In this document: positions 1 through 8,240 of the stretch, one piece after another
Numbering within the stretch: position 1 is the first letter of the stretch
Layout: every line of letters starts with the position of its first letter
Assembly: GCF_900114625.1 (NCBI RefSeq)
Contig: NZ_FOZL01000002.1
Span: forward strand, 620,001-684,000
Length of the DNA stretch: 64,000 bases
Direction of reading: 5' to 3'
DNA from: Granulicella pectinivorans
Lineage (GTDB): Bacteria; Acidobacteriota; Terriglobia; Terriglobales; Acidobacteriaceae
The notes under the pieces: model-generated
Databases searched by the model: none
Told to the model about the DNA's origin: nothing
Seen by the model: only the letters and a program-made list of their open reading frames with translations
Position numbers and translations under genes: made by a program

Positions 1-189
1 GACGTCCAGATTCATGGCGACGAAGAACGGGCATTCCCGATCGGTTCCACGCTCTCAGGGCGCATCCTGGCTGTAGTAAGCACACTCCGAAGTGGGCAGA
101 TTCGAGTCGTCACCCCTTTTCCAGCAAAACGATGGCATCAATCCCCGTTTCTGCGAGCAAAGGGGCACCAAGCCGATGATCGAACTTGA
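1..189 (+). CDS. BrnT-like toxin, 3' end (partial at window edge)
   Basis: Reading frame 1 is open from the first base to a TGA at 187-189. The visible C-terminal 62 residues contain DEERAFPIGSTLSGRILAVV and then RVVTPFPAKR. This matches the latter half of the BrnT toxin family (DEDRF.xIG...GR.LxVV followed by an IR(I/V)I(S/T)AR strand). BrnT proteins are ribonuclease toxins of type II modules. The gene overlaps the downstream antitoxin start by 14 bases, as expected for a toxin-first brnT-brnA style operon. The N-terminal half lies outside the window, so intactness cannot be judged. The final strand is less canonical (TPFPAK instead of SARxAT), so activity is uncertain. Confidence 0.6.
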   Translation, partial: DVQIHGDEERAFPIGSTLSGRILAVVSTLRSGQIRVVTPFPAKRWHQSPFLRAKGHQADDRT

Positions 190-472
190 CACACCCGTAT
201 TCCAATCCGAAGCGGTAGAGGCAGACTGGTGGTTCGAGAACTCGGATCAACTCCAGGTCCATTTTGAAAAGGCTCTGGCCAATGGCACTTTAGCCCACGG
301 CACGACCGCGCGCCGTGCAGGAATTCCGACGACGACGATCCATCTGGATCCCCAAGATATCTCTCTCGCACGGGTGCAAGCGGAGAAGCGTGGGCTCAAA
401 TATCAGACCTATCTGAAGATGCTGGTCCATGAAGCACTGGTGAAAGCTGACCAGAGCGACACTCCCGCCTGA
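176..472 (+). CDS. CopG/BrnA-type ribbon-helix-helix antitoxin
   Basis: This 98-residue protein would bind and neutralise the overlapping upstream toxin and autoregulate the operon. The N-terminal part (WWFENSDQLQ, about residues 15-24) and the C-terminal TTTIHLDPQDISLARVQAEK segment followed by GLKYQTYLKMLVHEAL are typical of the CopG antitoxin family: a beta strand followed by two helices at the C-terminus. The ATG at 176 is chosen over an upstream ATG at 92 because it is preceded by AGGGG at about 161-165 and because 92 would lie deep inside the toxin gene. It ends 24 bases before the RNase J start, so the module abuts an RNA-decay gene. Confidence 0.7.
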   Translation: MIELDTPVFQSEAVEADWWFENSDQLQVHFEKALANGTLAHGTTARRAGIPTTTIHLDPQDISLARVQAEKRGLKYQTYLKMLVHEALVKADQSDTPA

Positions 473-496
473 GCGACCTGTTAGACTCAAGAGTTG

Positions 497-2158
497 ATGG
501 CTACAGATAAACTACGCATGATTCCCCTGGGGGGCCTTGGCGAGTTCGGTATGAACTGCATGGCGCTCCGTTGGCAAGACGACATTATTGTCATCGATGC
601 CGGATTGATGTTCCCCGAAGAAGAGCTGCTTGGCGTCGACATCGTCGTTCCCGACATCAGCTACCTGATCGAGAACCGGTCCAAAGTAAAGGCCATTCTG
701 CTGACCCACGGGCACGAGGATCACATCGGCGGCCTGCCATGGATCCTCTCCGAGCTGAACGTTCCGGTCTACGGCACGGAGTTCACGCTGGCCTATGTAG
801 AGGGCAAGCTCGAAGAGCACCGGCTGCTGGACAACGCCGACCTCATCGAGATGCTGCCCGGCAAGCGTTTTACGCTGGGACCGTTCTCCATCATGCCGAT
901 TCGCGTCACGCACTCCCTGGTGGACTGCGTCGCCCTCGCGATTCATACTCCCGTGGGCGTGGTGCTGCACACCGGCGACTTCAAGGTCGACCTTTCGCCG
1001 CCGGATGGCAAGCCCTTCGACCTGCACGCGTTCGCCGAATTGGGCAAGCAGGGCGTTCTCTGCCTGCTGCAGGATTCGACCAACGTCGACCGCCCCGGCT
1101 ATACGCCGAGTGAGCGGGCCGTTCGACCGCGTCTCGATGAGATCTTCGCGCAGACCAAGAAAAAGCTGTTCTTCTCCTGCTTCTCGTCCTCCATCCACCG
1201 CATTCGTGTGGCGATGGAGCTGGCGCACAAGCACGGACGCAAAGTCGCCATCATCGGCCGCTCGCTCGATAACTCGACCGAGATCGCGCAGGATCTGGGC
1301 TATCTCGACCTGCCGCAGGGCCTCATCATCAACCCCGGACAGATTCGCGACCAGGCTCCCGACAAGGTCTGCATCATGATCTCCGGCACGCAGGGCGAGC
1401 CGATGTCCGCTCTCTCCCGCGCCGCCGTCAACAACCACAAGTTCGCGCACATCGACGCGGGCGACACGGTTCTTCTCAGCTCCAGGGTCATCCCGGGCAA
1501 CGAGAAGGGCATCTACCGGATGATCGACCATCTGGAGCGCCGCGACGCCAAGGTCATCCACGACGACGGCACGGCCGGCCTGATCCACGTCTCCGGCCAC
1601 GGCTCGCAGGAAGAACTGCGGCTGATGATCAACCTCGTCCGCCCCAAGTTCTTCATCCCCGTACACGGCGACTATCGCCACCTCAAGCGTCACGCTGAGC
1701 TCGCAGCGGGAATGGGCATCGTCGAAAAGGTAATCCTGCTCGAAGATGGCGACGTGCTTGAGTTCGACAAGAACACCGCGGTCAAGAACGGCAAGGTTAC
1801 GACCGGACGCGTTTGCATCGACTCCGGCGGCTCGATCGATGTGGTCGAGGATGTCGTCATTCGCGACCGGCAGCATCTGTCGGAGGACGGCATCGTGCTG
1901 CCGATCATCGCGATCAACAAGCGCACCGGCCGCGTGGAGAACACCCCCGAGATCGTCATGCGCGGCTTCGCCATCCAGGACGACAAGCTGGTGAACGACG
2001 CCCGCAACATCGTTCAGAAGACGCTCGACAACTCCAGCGCCGAAGAGAAGGCCGACTACGCGATCATCAAGGAAAAGATCCGCAACGACCTGAAGCGCTA
2101 CATCCAGAAGCAGACCAGCCGCCGGCCTTTGATCATGCCGGTGATCATGGAGATCTAA
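497..2158 (+). CDS. rnj: Ribonuclease J
   Basis: This is a metallo-beta-lactamase/beta-CASP family ribonuclease with 5'-3' exo- and endonuclease activity in mRNA decay and rRNA maturation. The 553-residue length is normal for RNase J. The zinc motif HGHEDH lies at residues 71-76, followed by THSLVDC and HTGDFKVD. The beta-CASP region has SSSIHRI and SGTQGEP, and the C-terminal domain includes IPVHGDYRHLK. The ATG at 497 is preferred to the in-frame TTG at 494. A strong hairpin follows the stop. It is transcribed in the same direction as the toxin-antitoxin pair just upstream, but there is no sign of functional linkage beyond proximity. Confidence 0.95.
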   Translation: MATDKLRMIPLGGLGEFGMNCMALRWQDDIIVIDAGLMFPEEELLGVDIVVPDISYLIENRSKVKAILLTHGHEDHIGGLPWILSELNVPVYGTEFTLAYVEGKLEEHRLLDNADLIEMLPGKRFTLGPFSIMPIRVTHSLVDCVALAIHTPVGVVLHTGDFKVDLSPPDGKPFDLHAFAELGKQGVLCLLQDSTNVDRPGYTPSERAVRPRLDEIFAQTKKKLFFSCFSSSIHRIRVAMELAHKHGRKVAIIGRSLDNSTEIAQDLGYLDLPQGLIINPGQIRDQAPDKVCIMISGTQGEPMSALSRAAVNNHKFAHIDAGDTVLLSSRVIPGNEKGIYRMIDHLERRDAKVIHDDGTAGLIHVSGHGSQEELRLMINLVRPKFFIPVHGDYRHLKRHAELAAGMGIVEKVILLEDGDVLEFDKNTAVKNGKVTTGRVCIDSGGSIDVVEDVVIRDRQHLSEDGIVLPIIAINKRTGRVENTPEIVMRGFAIQDDKLVNDARNIVQKTLDNSSAEEKADYAIIKEKIRNDLKRYIQKQTSRRPLIMPVIMEI

Positions 2159-2165
2159 GCGTTTC

Positions 2166-2220
2166 GCTGCAAAGAAAATCGCCGCTCCGATTCACCTCGG
2201 AGCGGCGTTTTCTTTGCAGC
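2166..2220. terminator. Strong, near-symmetrical terminator after rnj
   Basis: A long inverted repeat: CGCCGCTCCGA at 2180-2190 pairs with TCGGAGCGGCG at 2197-2207, flanked by GCAAAGAAAA on the left and TTTTCTTTGC on the right. The A/T flanks let it work in both directions. It lies 8 bases past the RNase J stop and also faces the minus-strand PIN toxin gene. Confidence 0.85.
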
Positions 2221-2388
2221 CTTGAGGCCGCGTGTACAGGTGAATCGTCCGCGCGAATGGCGCAGGCCTCAAATCAGAGGACCAGGCAAACGAAGATTGG
2301 TAACGCGAAGAAGCGATGCGAAGTACTTTAAGACAAGGTCATCGATAACAATCGCCAGAAACGGCGGTGCTTCGGATTCTAGGGCGAA

Positions 2389-2823
2389 TCACAGAAACGG
2401 ATTGCGAATTTCGAGATCGCCATAGTGCATCCTGTGATGCATGTCCTCGCTATAAAGCACAGCGGCTTTCACACTCAATGCGCTCTCGACAATCAGAGCG
2501 TCCCAGTAACTGAGGTGACTCGCCGTTACCCGCTTCATTGCCGCACGAGCGAGACTGCGCGTAATCGGAACCGTCTGAAAGGTCGATAGCCAGTTGGTTG
2601 CGATCATGGCCTCAAACGCCCCCAATGGCCGCGAACCTTTACGCGTCATGGTTCTGAAAAACTCTCCTAGCACCTGCGCACTGAGAACGATCTCATCGCT
2701 ATCCGCCAACTGAATCAATAGCTCCGTGGCGATACGCTTCTTGCCTATCGACTCCAAATCGTCAGCAGGAAAGTCCATGGCGCGATACACCCAAATGTTC
2801 GTATCCACGAAGGAGAGAGGCAT
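2389..2823 (-). CDS. PIN-domain (VapC-like) toxin ribonuclease
   Basis: A 144-residue PIN-domain protein, expected to be a Mg-dependent endoribonuclease toxin. The acidic residues of the active site are visible: D7 in SFVDTNIWVY, E54 in GEFFRTM, D108 in SYWDAL and D127 in YSEDM. The order and spacing fit the PIN fold, so it looks catalytically intact. Its ATG shares one base with the stop of the antitoxin upstream (TGATG), indicating translational coupling. It converges on the bidirectional terminator after rnj. The precise target RNA is unknown. Confidence 0.88.
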   Translation of the reverse strand: MPLSFVDTNIWVYRAMDFPADDLESIGKKRIATELLIQLADSDEIVLSAQVLGEFFRTMTRKGSRPLGAFEAMIATNWLSTFQTVPITRSLARAAMKRVTASHLSYWDALIVESALSVKAAVLYSEDMHHRMHYGDLEIRNPFL

Positions 2824-3134
2824 CAGTCACGCTCGTACAGGTCTTCCCTTGAGAATGACTTGAGATCGACATGGCAGGGATGCTCTGCGGCATAGTCTCC
2901 GAACTCTTCCAAAGCCTGGCGCTGTTCGGAGTAGCGGTTTATTCGATTCTCACGTTCCCAATAGATCTGCCGCCGGGTGACGCCAGGAATCCAGAGATCG
3001 TCATCCGAAGAATCGGAGACACCTTTTCGGACATACTCGGCCACGACCACCTCGACGCTGGTGTTCCGCCGTTCCGCTTCGAGCCGCACGGCCTCAAACG
3101 TCTCTTCATCAATAGTGATCGTATGCGCGGCCAT
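2823..3134 (-). CDS. Ribbon-helix-helix antitoxin paired with PIN toxin
   Basis: A 103-residue protein whose first 45 residues form a ribbon-helix-helix pattern (HTITIDEETFEAVRLEAERR, then TSVEVVVAEYVRKGV). The C-terminal half is acidic and charged, the usual toxin-wrapping segment. It is encoded immediately upstream of the PIN toxin with a one-base overlap, the standard antitoxin-first order of vapBC loci. It probably represses its own promoter in the 3135-3178 stretch. The local base composition is slightly AT-richer than the flanking rnj and rho genes, consistent with acquisition. Confidence 0.8.
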   Translation of the reverse strand: MAAHTITIDEETFEAVRLEAERRNTSVEVVVAEYVRKGVSDSSDDDLWIPGVTRRQIYWERENRINRYSEQRQALEEFGDYAAEHPCHVDLKSFSREDLYERD

Positions 3135-3178
3135 GCTTCCCTCCCGTGGCGGTAGTGTAGCACCGCCAGACGCAGAAA

Positions 3179-3210
3179 CGCCCCATATCCCGAACCCGGA
3201 ACATGGGGCG
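3179..3210 (-). terminator. Rho-gene terminator hairpin
   Basis: CGCCCCAT at 3179-3186 pairs with ATGGGGCG at 3203-3210. On the minus strand it follows the rho stop codon by about 20 bases and is followed by TTTC. It is a plausible intrinsic terminator, with a loop of about 16 bases. Confidence 0.6.
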
Positions 3211-3230
3211 TTCCAATCTGGAACCGAGCC

Positions 3231-4481
3231 TTACAACGAGCTCATGTTGTGCAAAAACTCCTGATTGTTGCGAGTCTTCGAAAGCTTGTCCGTAAGAAGC
3301 TCCATGGCCTCAACCGGCGAAAGCGGGTTCAGCACCTTGCGCAGAATCCACGTCCGCTGCAGGTCTTCCTTCGGAATCAGCAGCTCTTCCTTACGCGTGC
3401 CCGAGCGCTGGATGTCGATCGCCGGGAAGACGCGCTTGTCGACCAGCTTGCGGTCGAGGATGACCTCCATGTTGCCCGTTCCCTTGAACTCTTCGAAGAT
3501 GACTTCGTCCATGCGGCTACCGGTATCGACCAGAGCGGTGGCGATGATGGTCAAGCTGCCGCCTTCCTCGATGTTGCGGGCCGCGCCGAAGAAGCGCTTC
3601 GGGCGTTGCAGGGCGTTCGAGTCCACACCGCCTGAGAGCACCTTGCCCGACGGCGGAACGATGGTGTTGTAGGCGCGCGCGAGACGCGTGATCGAGTCGA
3701 GCAGGATGACGACGTCGCGCTTGTGCTCGACGAGGCGCTTGGCCTTCTCGATCACCATCTCGGCCACCTGGACGTGGCGTGCCGCGGGCTCGTCGAAGGT
3801 CGAGCTGATCACTTCACCCTTCACAGACCGCTGCATGTCGGTGACTTCTTCCGGGCGCTCGTCGATCAGTAGAACGATCAGCACGACCTCGGGGTGGTTC
3901 GACGTGATCGAGTTCGCGATCGACTGCAGCAGCATCGTCTTACCCGTGCGGGGCGGAGCGACGATGAGGCCGCGCTGTCCCTTGCCCACCGGGGTCAGCA
4001 GATCCATGACGCGTCCGGAGATGTGCTCGCGGACCGTCTCCATCTTGATGCGCTCCTGCGCGTAGAGGGGGGTCAGGTTGTCGAAGAGGATCTTGTTGCG
4101 GGTCTCTTCGGGCGACTCGAAGTTGATCGCCTCGATCTTGACCAGCGCGAAGTACTTCTCGCCCTCGTGCGGGGGGCGGACGTTTCCGGAGATCGTGTCG
4201 CCGGTCTTGAGATCGAACTTGCGGATCTGCGAGGGGCTGACGTAGATATCGTCCGGACCGGGAAGGTAGTTGTAGTCGGGCGAGCGAAGGAAGCCGTAGC
4301 CGTCGGGGAGGATCTCGAGCACGCCCTCGGCGAAGATGTGTCCTTCTTTTTCGCTCTGCGCCTGGAGGATCTTGAAGATCAGGTCCTGCTTGCGAAGGCC
4401 GCTCGTGCCGGCGATATCGAGACCGCGGGCAAGCTTGCTCAGCTCTGCAATGTTGTGCTCTTTTAACTCAGAAATGGTCAT
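3231..4481 (-). CDS. rho: Transcription termination factor Rho
   Basis: A hexameric RNA-dependent ATPase helicase that ends transcription. The 416-residue protein has the N-terminal SAP-like helical domain (MTISELKEHNIAELSKLARG), the RNA-binding cold-shock-like domain with GVLEILPDGYGFLRSP (about residues 53-67), and the ATPase core with the Walker A motif GLIVAPPRTGKT at 171-182. VILLDSITRLARAYN is the Walker B region, and VLSGGVDSNALQRPKRFFGAARN is followed by the Q/R-loop region. It lacks the long N-terminal insertion found in some high-GC lineages. About 190 bases of leader separate it from rpoZ; I see no clear attenuator there. Confidence 0.97.
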   Translation of the reverse strand: MTISELKEHNIAELSKLARGLDIAGTSGLRKQDLIFKILQAQSEKEGHIFAEGVLEILPDGYGFLRSPDYNYLPGPDDIYVSPSQIRKFDLKTGDTISGNVRPPHEGEKYFALVKIEAINFESPEETRNKILFDNLTPLYAQERIKMETVREHISGRVMDLLTPVGKGQRGLIVAPPRTGKTMLLQSIANSITSNHPEVVLIVLLIDERPEEVTDMQRSVKGEVISSTFDEPAARHVQVAEMVIEKAKRLVEHKRDVVILLDSITRLARAYNTIVPPSGKVLSGGVDSNALQRPKRFFGAARNIEEGGSLTIIATALVDTGSRMDEVIFEEFKGTGNMEVILDRKLVDKRVFPAIDIQRSGTRKEELLIPKEDLQRTWILRKVLNPLSPVEAMELLTDKLSKTRNNQEFLHNMSSL

Positions 4482-4665
4482 TGATTTACCTGGAGGGATG
4501 GAATTTGGAAGGGGTGGTTGGAGCGGAGGCGGGATCAGCTTTACGGGGATTTGGATCGCAGCGGAGGCCGGAAACGCGTTTATTTTGGAGAGGTTTTTAC
4601 TGGAATGAGGCGATTATGGCAGATTGCGGAGGGTTTGTCTTGCGGAGTTTTACGAGTCTTTGAGG

Positions 4666-4695
4666 AAAAACGGCCGCGCGATTAAGCCGCGCGGC
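4666..4695 (-). terminator. rpoZ terminator overlapping the end of the gene
   Basis: GCCGCGCG at 4673-4680 pairs with CGCGCGGC at 4688-4695 around a 7-base loop that contains the rpoZ stop codon. AAAAA at 4666-4670 gives a T-run on the minus strand. The coding end is therefore built into the terminator stem. Confidence 0.8.
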
Positions 4696-4894
4696 TGTGG
4701 GTAATCTTTTCGACGGGCTCGGAAGCATCGTCCATAGGGACGGTGTCCTTGAAGCGGTCGAGAACCTCATTCGTGGTGTCCTGGAGGCGGGTGTTGGGCT
4801 TGTGCAGCTTCCGGGTCGCCTTGGAGGCGAGCTGGCAGAGCTCATAACGGTTGGTAACGTGGGTCAGTGCTCCAAAAATCAGATCCGAACGCAT
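4682..4894 (-). CDS. rpoZ: DNA-directed RNA polymerase omega subunit
   Basis: A 70-residue protein beginning MRSDLIFGALTHVTNRYELC and continuing QLASKATRKLHKPN. It resembles the short omega subunit, which promotes assembly of the RNA polymerase beta-prime subunit; the NRYEL and ASKATRKLH segments correspond to the conserved omega region. It lies upstream of rho on the same strand but is separated by its own terminator. Identification rests on the N-terminal 40 residues; the acidic C-terminus is poorly conserved in the family. Confidence 0.8.
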   Translation of the reverse strand: MRSDLIFGALTHVTNRYELCQLASKATRKLHKPNTRLQDTTNEVLDRFKDTVPMDDASEPVEKITHSRAA

Positions 4895-5458
4895 TGGGCA
4901 TTCTCCTTTTTCCTACGTGGCCGACGATTGTTGCGTCGGTCCATCCGGTGGTTCCCGGTCTTCCGGTCGTACCGGTGTTCGTGCGGCAAAGCATGGTCAG
5001 CAATGCCTTGCCTCGTCTTTGCAACTGTTTTTCGTCTCTGAAAGTTAGACGCAAAACAGGCCATGGACGATTCCACATCTCTCGTCCGGAACTTTCCTCT
5101 CCTGCCCAACACACAAGAACGGTGAGCCTGCCAAAATGCGGCAAGATATCTGCTCACGACGTACGCTGTGCGGTTATGGACGGGCGGGGTGACCGATCCG
5201 GCTGCGAGGTCTGAGATCGTTTTGCCGCGGAAGAGATTCAAAAGAAAGCAGATCCGGGCTAAGACGAGGCGCTGGCCAAAAACAGCCCAGACGCGATGAC
5301 ACTCAACGAAACTAAATGGTTTCAGAGGCGAGGTCAATACTTATTTTGGGAGGTTGCCGGATTCATTCTCCCGGAAACGGAAGATTGGCACTTCACGACG
5401 CGTATTCCGGTCGTGACACCTTCAAAGCGGACGGGCCTCCCTCCGTTCGGAATTGGCA
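4895..5458. other. Intergenic stretch without a recognisable gene
   Basis: About 560 bases between the rpoZ start and the comM stop. Short open frames exist on both strands, but none has a ribosome-binding site, recognisable motif or consistent codon use. The part next to 4895 must carry the rpoZ promoter. Several CCGGT words recur at 4947-4975. I see no tRNA or clear structured RNA. Confidence 0.5.
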
Positions 5459-7054
5459 TCACGACCAATAGCTTCGGTCCAACGTCCGGTACTGAATCGC
5501 CTCCGCAATGTGCTTCACCGCGACGTCCTGCGCGCCTTCGAGGTCCGCGATCGTGCGGGACACCTTCAGGATACGGTCGTGGGCTCGGGCGCTGAGCCCC
5601 TGCTGCTGCATCGCGCGCTCCAGCAGTCGCTCGGCATCCGTAGAAAGCTCGCAGAAGAGCCGAATCTGCTGGGTGGTCATCTGGGCGTTGGCGAAGACCG
5701 GCTGCGAGGCGGCCTTCGAGGAACCTTTGGTGCGGGTAGCGGTCTCGCCGAATCGGTTATGCTGACGCTCGCGGGCAGCGAGCACCCGGTCGCGGATCTC
5801 GGCTGAGCCCTCGGCCGCCGCTCCTCCGCGCAGCTCCTTATACTGCACCGCCGGCACCTCGATGTGAATGTCGATCCGGTCCAGCAGCGGCCCGGAGACC
5901 TTCGAGACATAGCGCTGAATCATGGGTGGCGTACACATACACTCCCGCGACTTGTCGTTGAAGTAGCCGCAGGGGCATGGATTCATGGCGGCGGCCAGCA
6001 TGAAGCGCGCCGGAAACGCGAGCGACATGGAGGCCCGGGCGATGGTGACGATGCCGTCTTCAAGCGGCTGCCGAAGCACTTCAAGCACGTTGCGCGGAAA
6101 CTCCGGAAGCTCATCGAGAAAGAGCAGGCCGTTGTGGGCGAGCGAAACCTCGCCGGGGCGTGGCACAGCCCCACCGCCGATCAGGCCGGCGTCCGAGATC
6201 GTGTGGTGCGGAGAACGGAAGGGCCGGTGCGCCACCAGGCCCTCTTCGGCGTTCAGCACCCCGGCAACGGAGTGGATCTTGGTCGTCTCCAGAGCCTCTT
6301 CAAAGCGCAGCGGTGCCAGAATGGACGGCAGACGCTTGGCCAGCATCGTCTTGCCGGAGCCGGGCGGTCCGATCATCAGGATGTTGTGTCCACCGGCTGC
6401 GGCCACCTCCAGCGCGCGCTTGGCGACATGCTGTCCCCGGACGTCCTTGAAGTCCGCGGGAAAGTGCTGCGCCCCGTGGAGCAGATCGGTGGGCTCAACC
6501 TTCAGGGGCTGCACCGCGAGCGAGCCAAATGAAAGCGCATTCAGCAACTCACGCACCTCGATGAGATTTTTGACCGGGTAGACATCCACTCCCTGCACCA
6601 CAGCGGCCTCGCGCGCGTTCGAGGCCGGCACGATGAGGTTGCGGATCCCGGCGGTGCGCGCGGCGACGGCGATCGGCAACATCCCCTGCACGGCTCGCAG
6701 CGTGCCGTCCAGACCCAGCTCGCCAACCAGCAGGAAGTCCGAAAGCTCCTTGTTGTGCAGCGCACCATACGCTCCAAGAATGGCGATGGCGATGGGCAGG
6801 TCGAAGCCGCTTCCCTCCTTCTTCAGGTCGGCGGGTGCCAGGTTGATGGTGATGCGGGTCGGCGGAAGATCGAATCCCGAGTTCTTGATGGCTGAACGGA
6901 CGCGGTCGCGGCTCTCCCGGACGGCGGCATCGGGAAGACCGACCGTGTGGAACTGGGCGTCCTCCAGCTTGACCTGGGCGAAGTCGACTTCAACCTCGAT
7001 GAGATGGGCGTCGATGCCGTACACGGCGGCGCTGCGAACTTTAAAGAGAGGCAT
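5459..7054 (-). CDS. comM: ComM/YifB family Mg-chelatase-like AAA+ ATPase
   Basis: A 531-residue AAA+ protein of the ComM (YifB) family, which in naturally transformable bacteria is a branch-migration helicase that widens heteroduplex during DNA integration. The N-terminal domain has the typical VGLPDAAVRESRDRVRSAIK (38-57), NLAPADLKKEGSGFDLPIA and VGELGLDG. The ATPase domain carries Walker A GPPGSGKTM at 229-237, then SPHHTISDAGLIGGG, and CPCGY with later cysteines (ECMC) of the zinc-binding insertion. It stands alone; no other competence genes are visible nearby. Confidence 0.93.
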   Translation of the reverse strand: MPLFKVRSAAVYGIDAHLIEVEVDFAQVKLEDAQFHTVGLPDAAVRESRDRVRSAIKNSGFDLPPTRITINLAPADLKKEGSGFDLPIAIAILGAYGALHNKELSDFLLVGELGLDGTLRAVQGMLPIAVAARTAGIRNLIVPASNAREAAVVQGVDVYPVKNLIEVRELLNALSFGSLAVQPLKVEPTDLLHGAQHFPADFKDVRGQHVAKRALEVAAAGGHNILMIGPPGSGKTMLAKRLPSILAPLRFEEALETTKIHSVAGVLNAEEGLVAHRPFRSPHHTISDAGLIGGGAVPRPGEVSLAHNGLLFLDELPEFPRNVLEVLRQPLEDGIVTIARASMSLAFPARFMLAAAMNPCPCGYFNDKSRECMCTPPMIQRYVSKVSGPLLDRIDIHIEVPAVQYKELRGGAAAEGSAEIRDRVLAARERQHNRFGETATRTKGSSKAASQPVFANAQMTTQQIRLFCELSTDAERLLERAMQQQGLSARAHDRILKVSRTIADLEGAQDVAVKHIAEAIQYRTLDRSYWS

Positions 7055-7243
7055 GAGCCGGGTTGTTCCTCGGTGTGGAGATAGGAGGCGGAAGTGGGGC
7101 CAGTCTAGCAGCGATGGAGCCGGGAGCGAAACTTTCGCTCACAAGCAGGATTTGAAGATTTATCCGTATGCAGGCATCCATTCACGAAGGGGTAGCATCT
7201 TGATAAGCTCCCCCCGAATATCTGAACGAGGAACGACCCCACT

Positions 7244-8212
7244 ATGCGACTCTCGCTGCTCTCCCTTCGTCCCCTGTCCAGGCCCGCGCTGCGCGTTCTG
7301 GTCGTTGCCCTGCCCCTGATGACGATGCCGGCCATGGCATGGGCGCAGGCCACTCCCGCAGCCTCGCAGGATGCATCGGATCAGCCTGCTCCGGCCAACT
7401 TCGACCCGCTCCACGCCACCAAGGCCGAGTTGAGCACCGAAGCATGGTCGATGCTGAAGATCGCCGTGGAGGATAAGCACGCAGACACGCGCATCCAGGC
7501 GCTGGCGGCGCTTGGCACCATGAGCGACCAGAGATCGACCGCGATGATCGCCAATGCGATGGATGACGCAGACCTCGACGTGCGGACTGCGGCGGTGCTG
7601 GCGGCGGGCCAGTCGAAAACGACCGCTCTGCGCGGCAAGATGCACTCCATGCTGAACGACAAGGAGCCGCAGGTGGCGTTTGCCGCCGCGACCACCCTCT
7701 GGAAGTTGAACGATCGCACCGGCGAGGACATTCTGATGGCGGTGGCGAACGGTGACCGCAAGGCGAATGCCTCCATGGTCAACGGCGCGGAACACACGAT
7801 CAACAAGGATTTCCACAACCCGGCGACGCTGGCCAAGATGGGTGCTCTGCAAGGTGCGTCGATCCTGCTTGGGCCGTTCGGCTTCGGCATCACCGCCTAT
7901 GAAGCGATGAAGAAGAACGGCGGCAGCTCGGCCCGCGTCACGGCGATTGAGCAGTTGAGCGAGGAACGGACCGCTCCGGTGCGAGCCGCGATGCTCGATG
8001 CCCTGAACGACAAGGATCCGAGCGTGCGCGCCGCAGCGGCCAAGGTGCTCGGAACCTATCACGAAGGCGATGTCTCCTCGGCGCTGTCGAAGCTGATGAT
8101 CGACCCCAAGGCCCCGGTGCGGTACACGGCGTCGGCAGCCTACCTGCGCTCGGTCGGCGCGAGCGGAACCCCGGCGAGCCCAAAAGGCTCGAGAGCTCCG
8201 GCCGCAAAGTAG
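7244..8212 (+). CDS. Secreted HEAT-repeat protein
   Basis: A 322-residue protein with an N-terminal signal peptide (hydrophobic VLVVALPLMTMPAMAWAQA, probable cleavage after AWA), so periplasmic or exported. Helical HEAT repeats are visible: TRIQALAALGTMSDQRST, LDVRTAAVLAAGQSK, and after a hydrophobic interruption (MGALQGASILLGPFGFGITAYEAM) VRAAMLDALNDKDPSVRAAAAKVLG. The hydrophobic segment at about 205-225 could be a membrane-embedded or surface loop. The function is unknown; HEAT arrays usually mediate protein interaction. GAGGA at about 7228 is the ribosome-binding site. It diverges from comM. Confidence 0.75.
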   Translation: MRLSLLSLRPLSRPALRVLVVALPLMTMPAMAWAQATPAASQDASDQPAPANFDPLHATKAELSTEAWSMLKIAVEDKHADTRIQALAALGTMSDQRSTAMIANAMDDADLDVRTAAVLAAGQSKTTALRGKMHSMLNDKEPQVAFAAATTLWKLNDRTGEDILMAVANGDRKANASMVNGAEHTINKDFHNPATLAKMGALQGASILLGPFGFGITAYEAMKKNGGSSARVTAIEQLSEERTAPVRAAMLDALNDKDPSVRAAAAKVLGTYHEGDVSSALSKLMIDPKAPVRYTASAAYLRSVGASGTPASPKGSRAPAAK

Positions 8213-8240
8213 AGCGGACCCGGCGGCTACAATCGTAGCC

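Noticed and set aside
512..1876. 454-residue minus-strand open frame
   Set aside because: It lies wholly inside RNase J, lacks a ribosome-binding site and has no recognisable motif; an antisense shadow caused by high GC.
4937..4980. Repeated CCGGT words as regulatory repeat
   Set aside because: Spacing is irregular and frequency is near what GC-rich DNA gives by chance.
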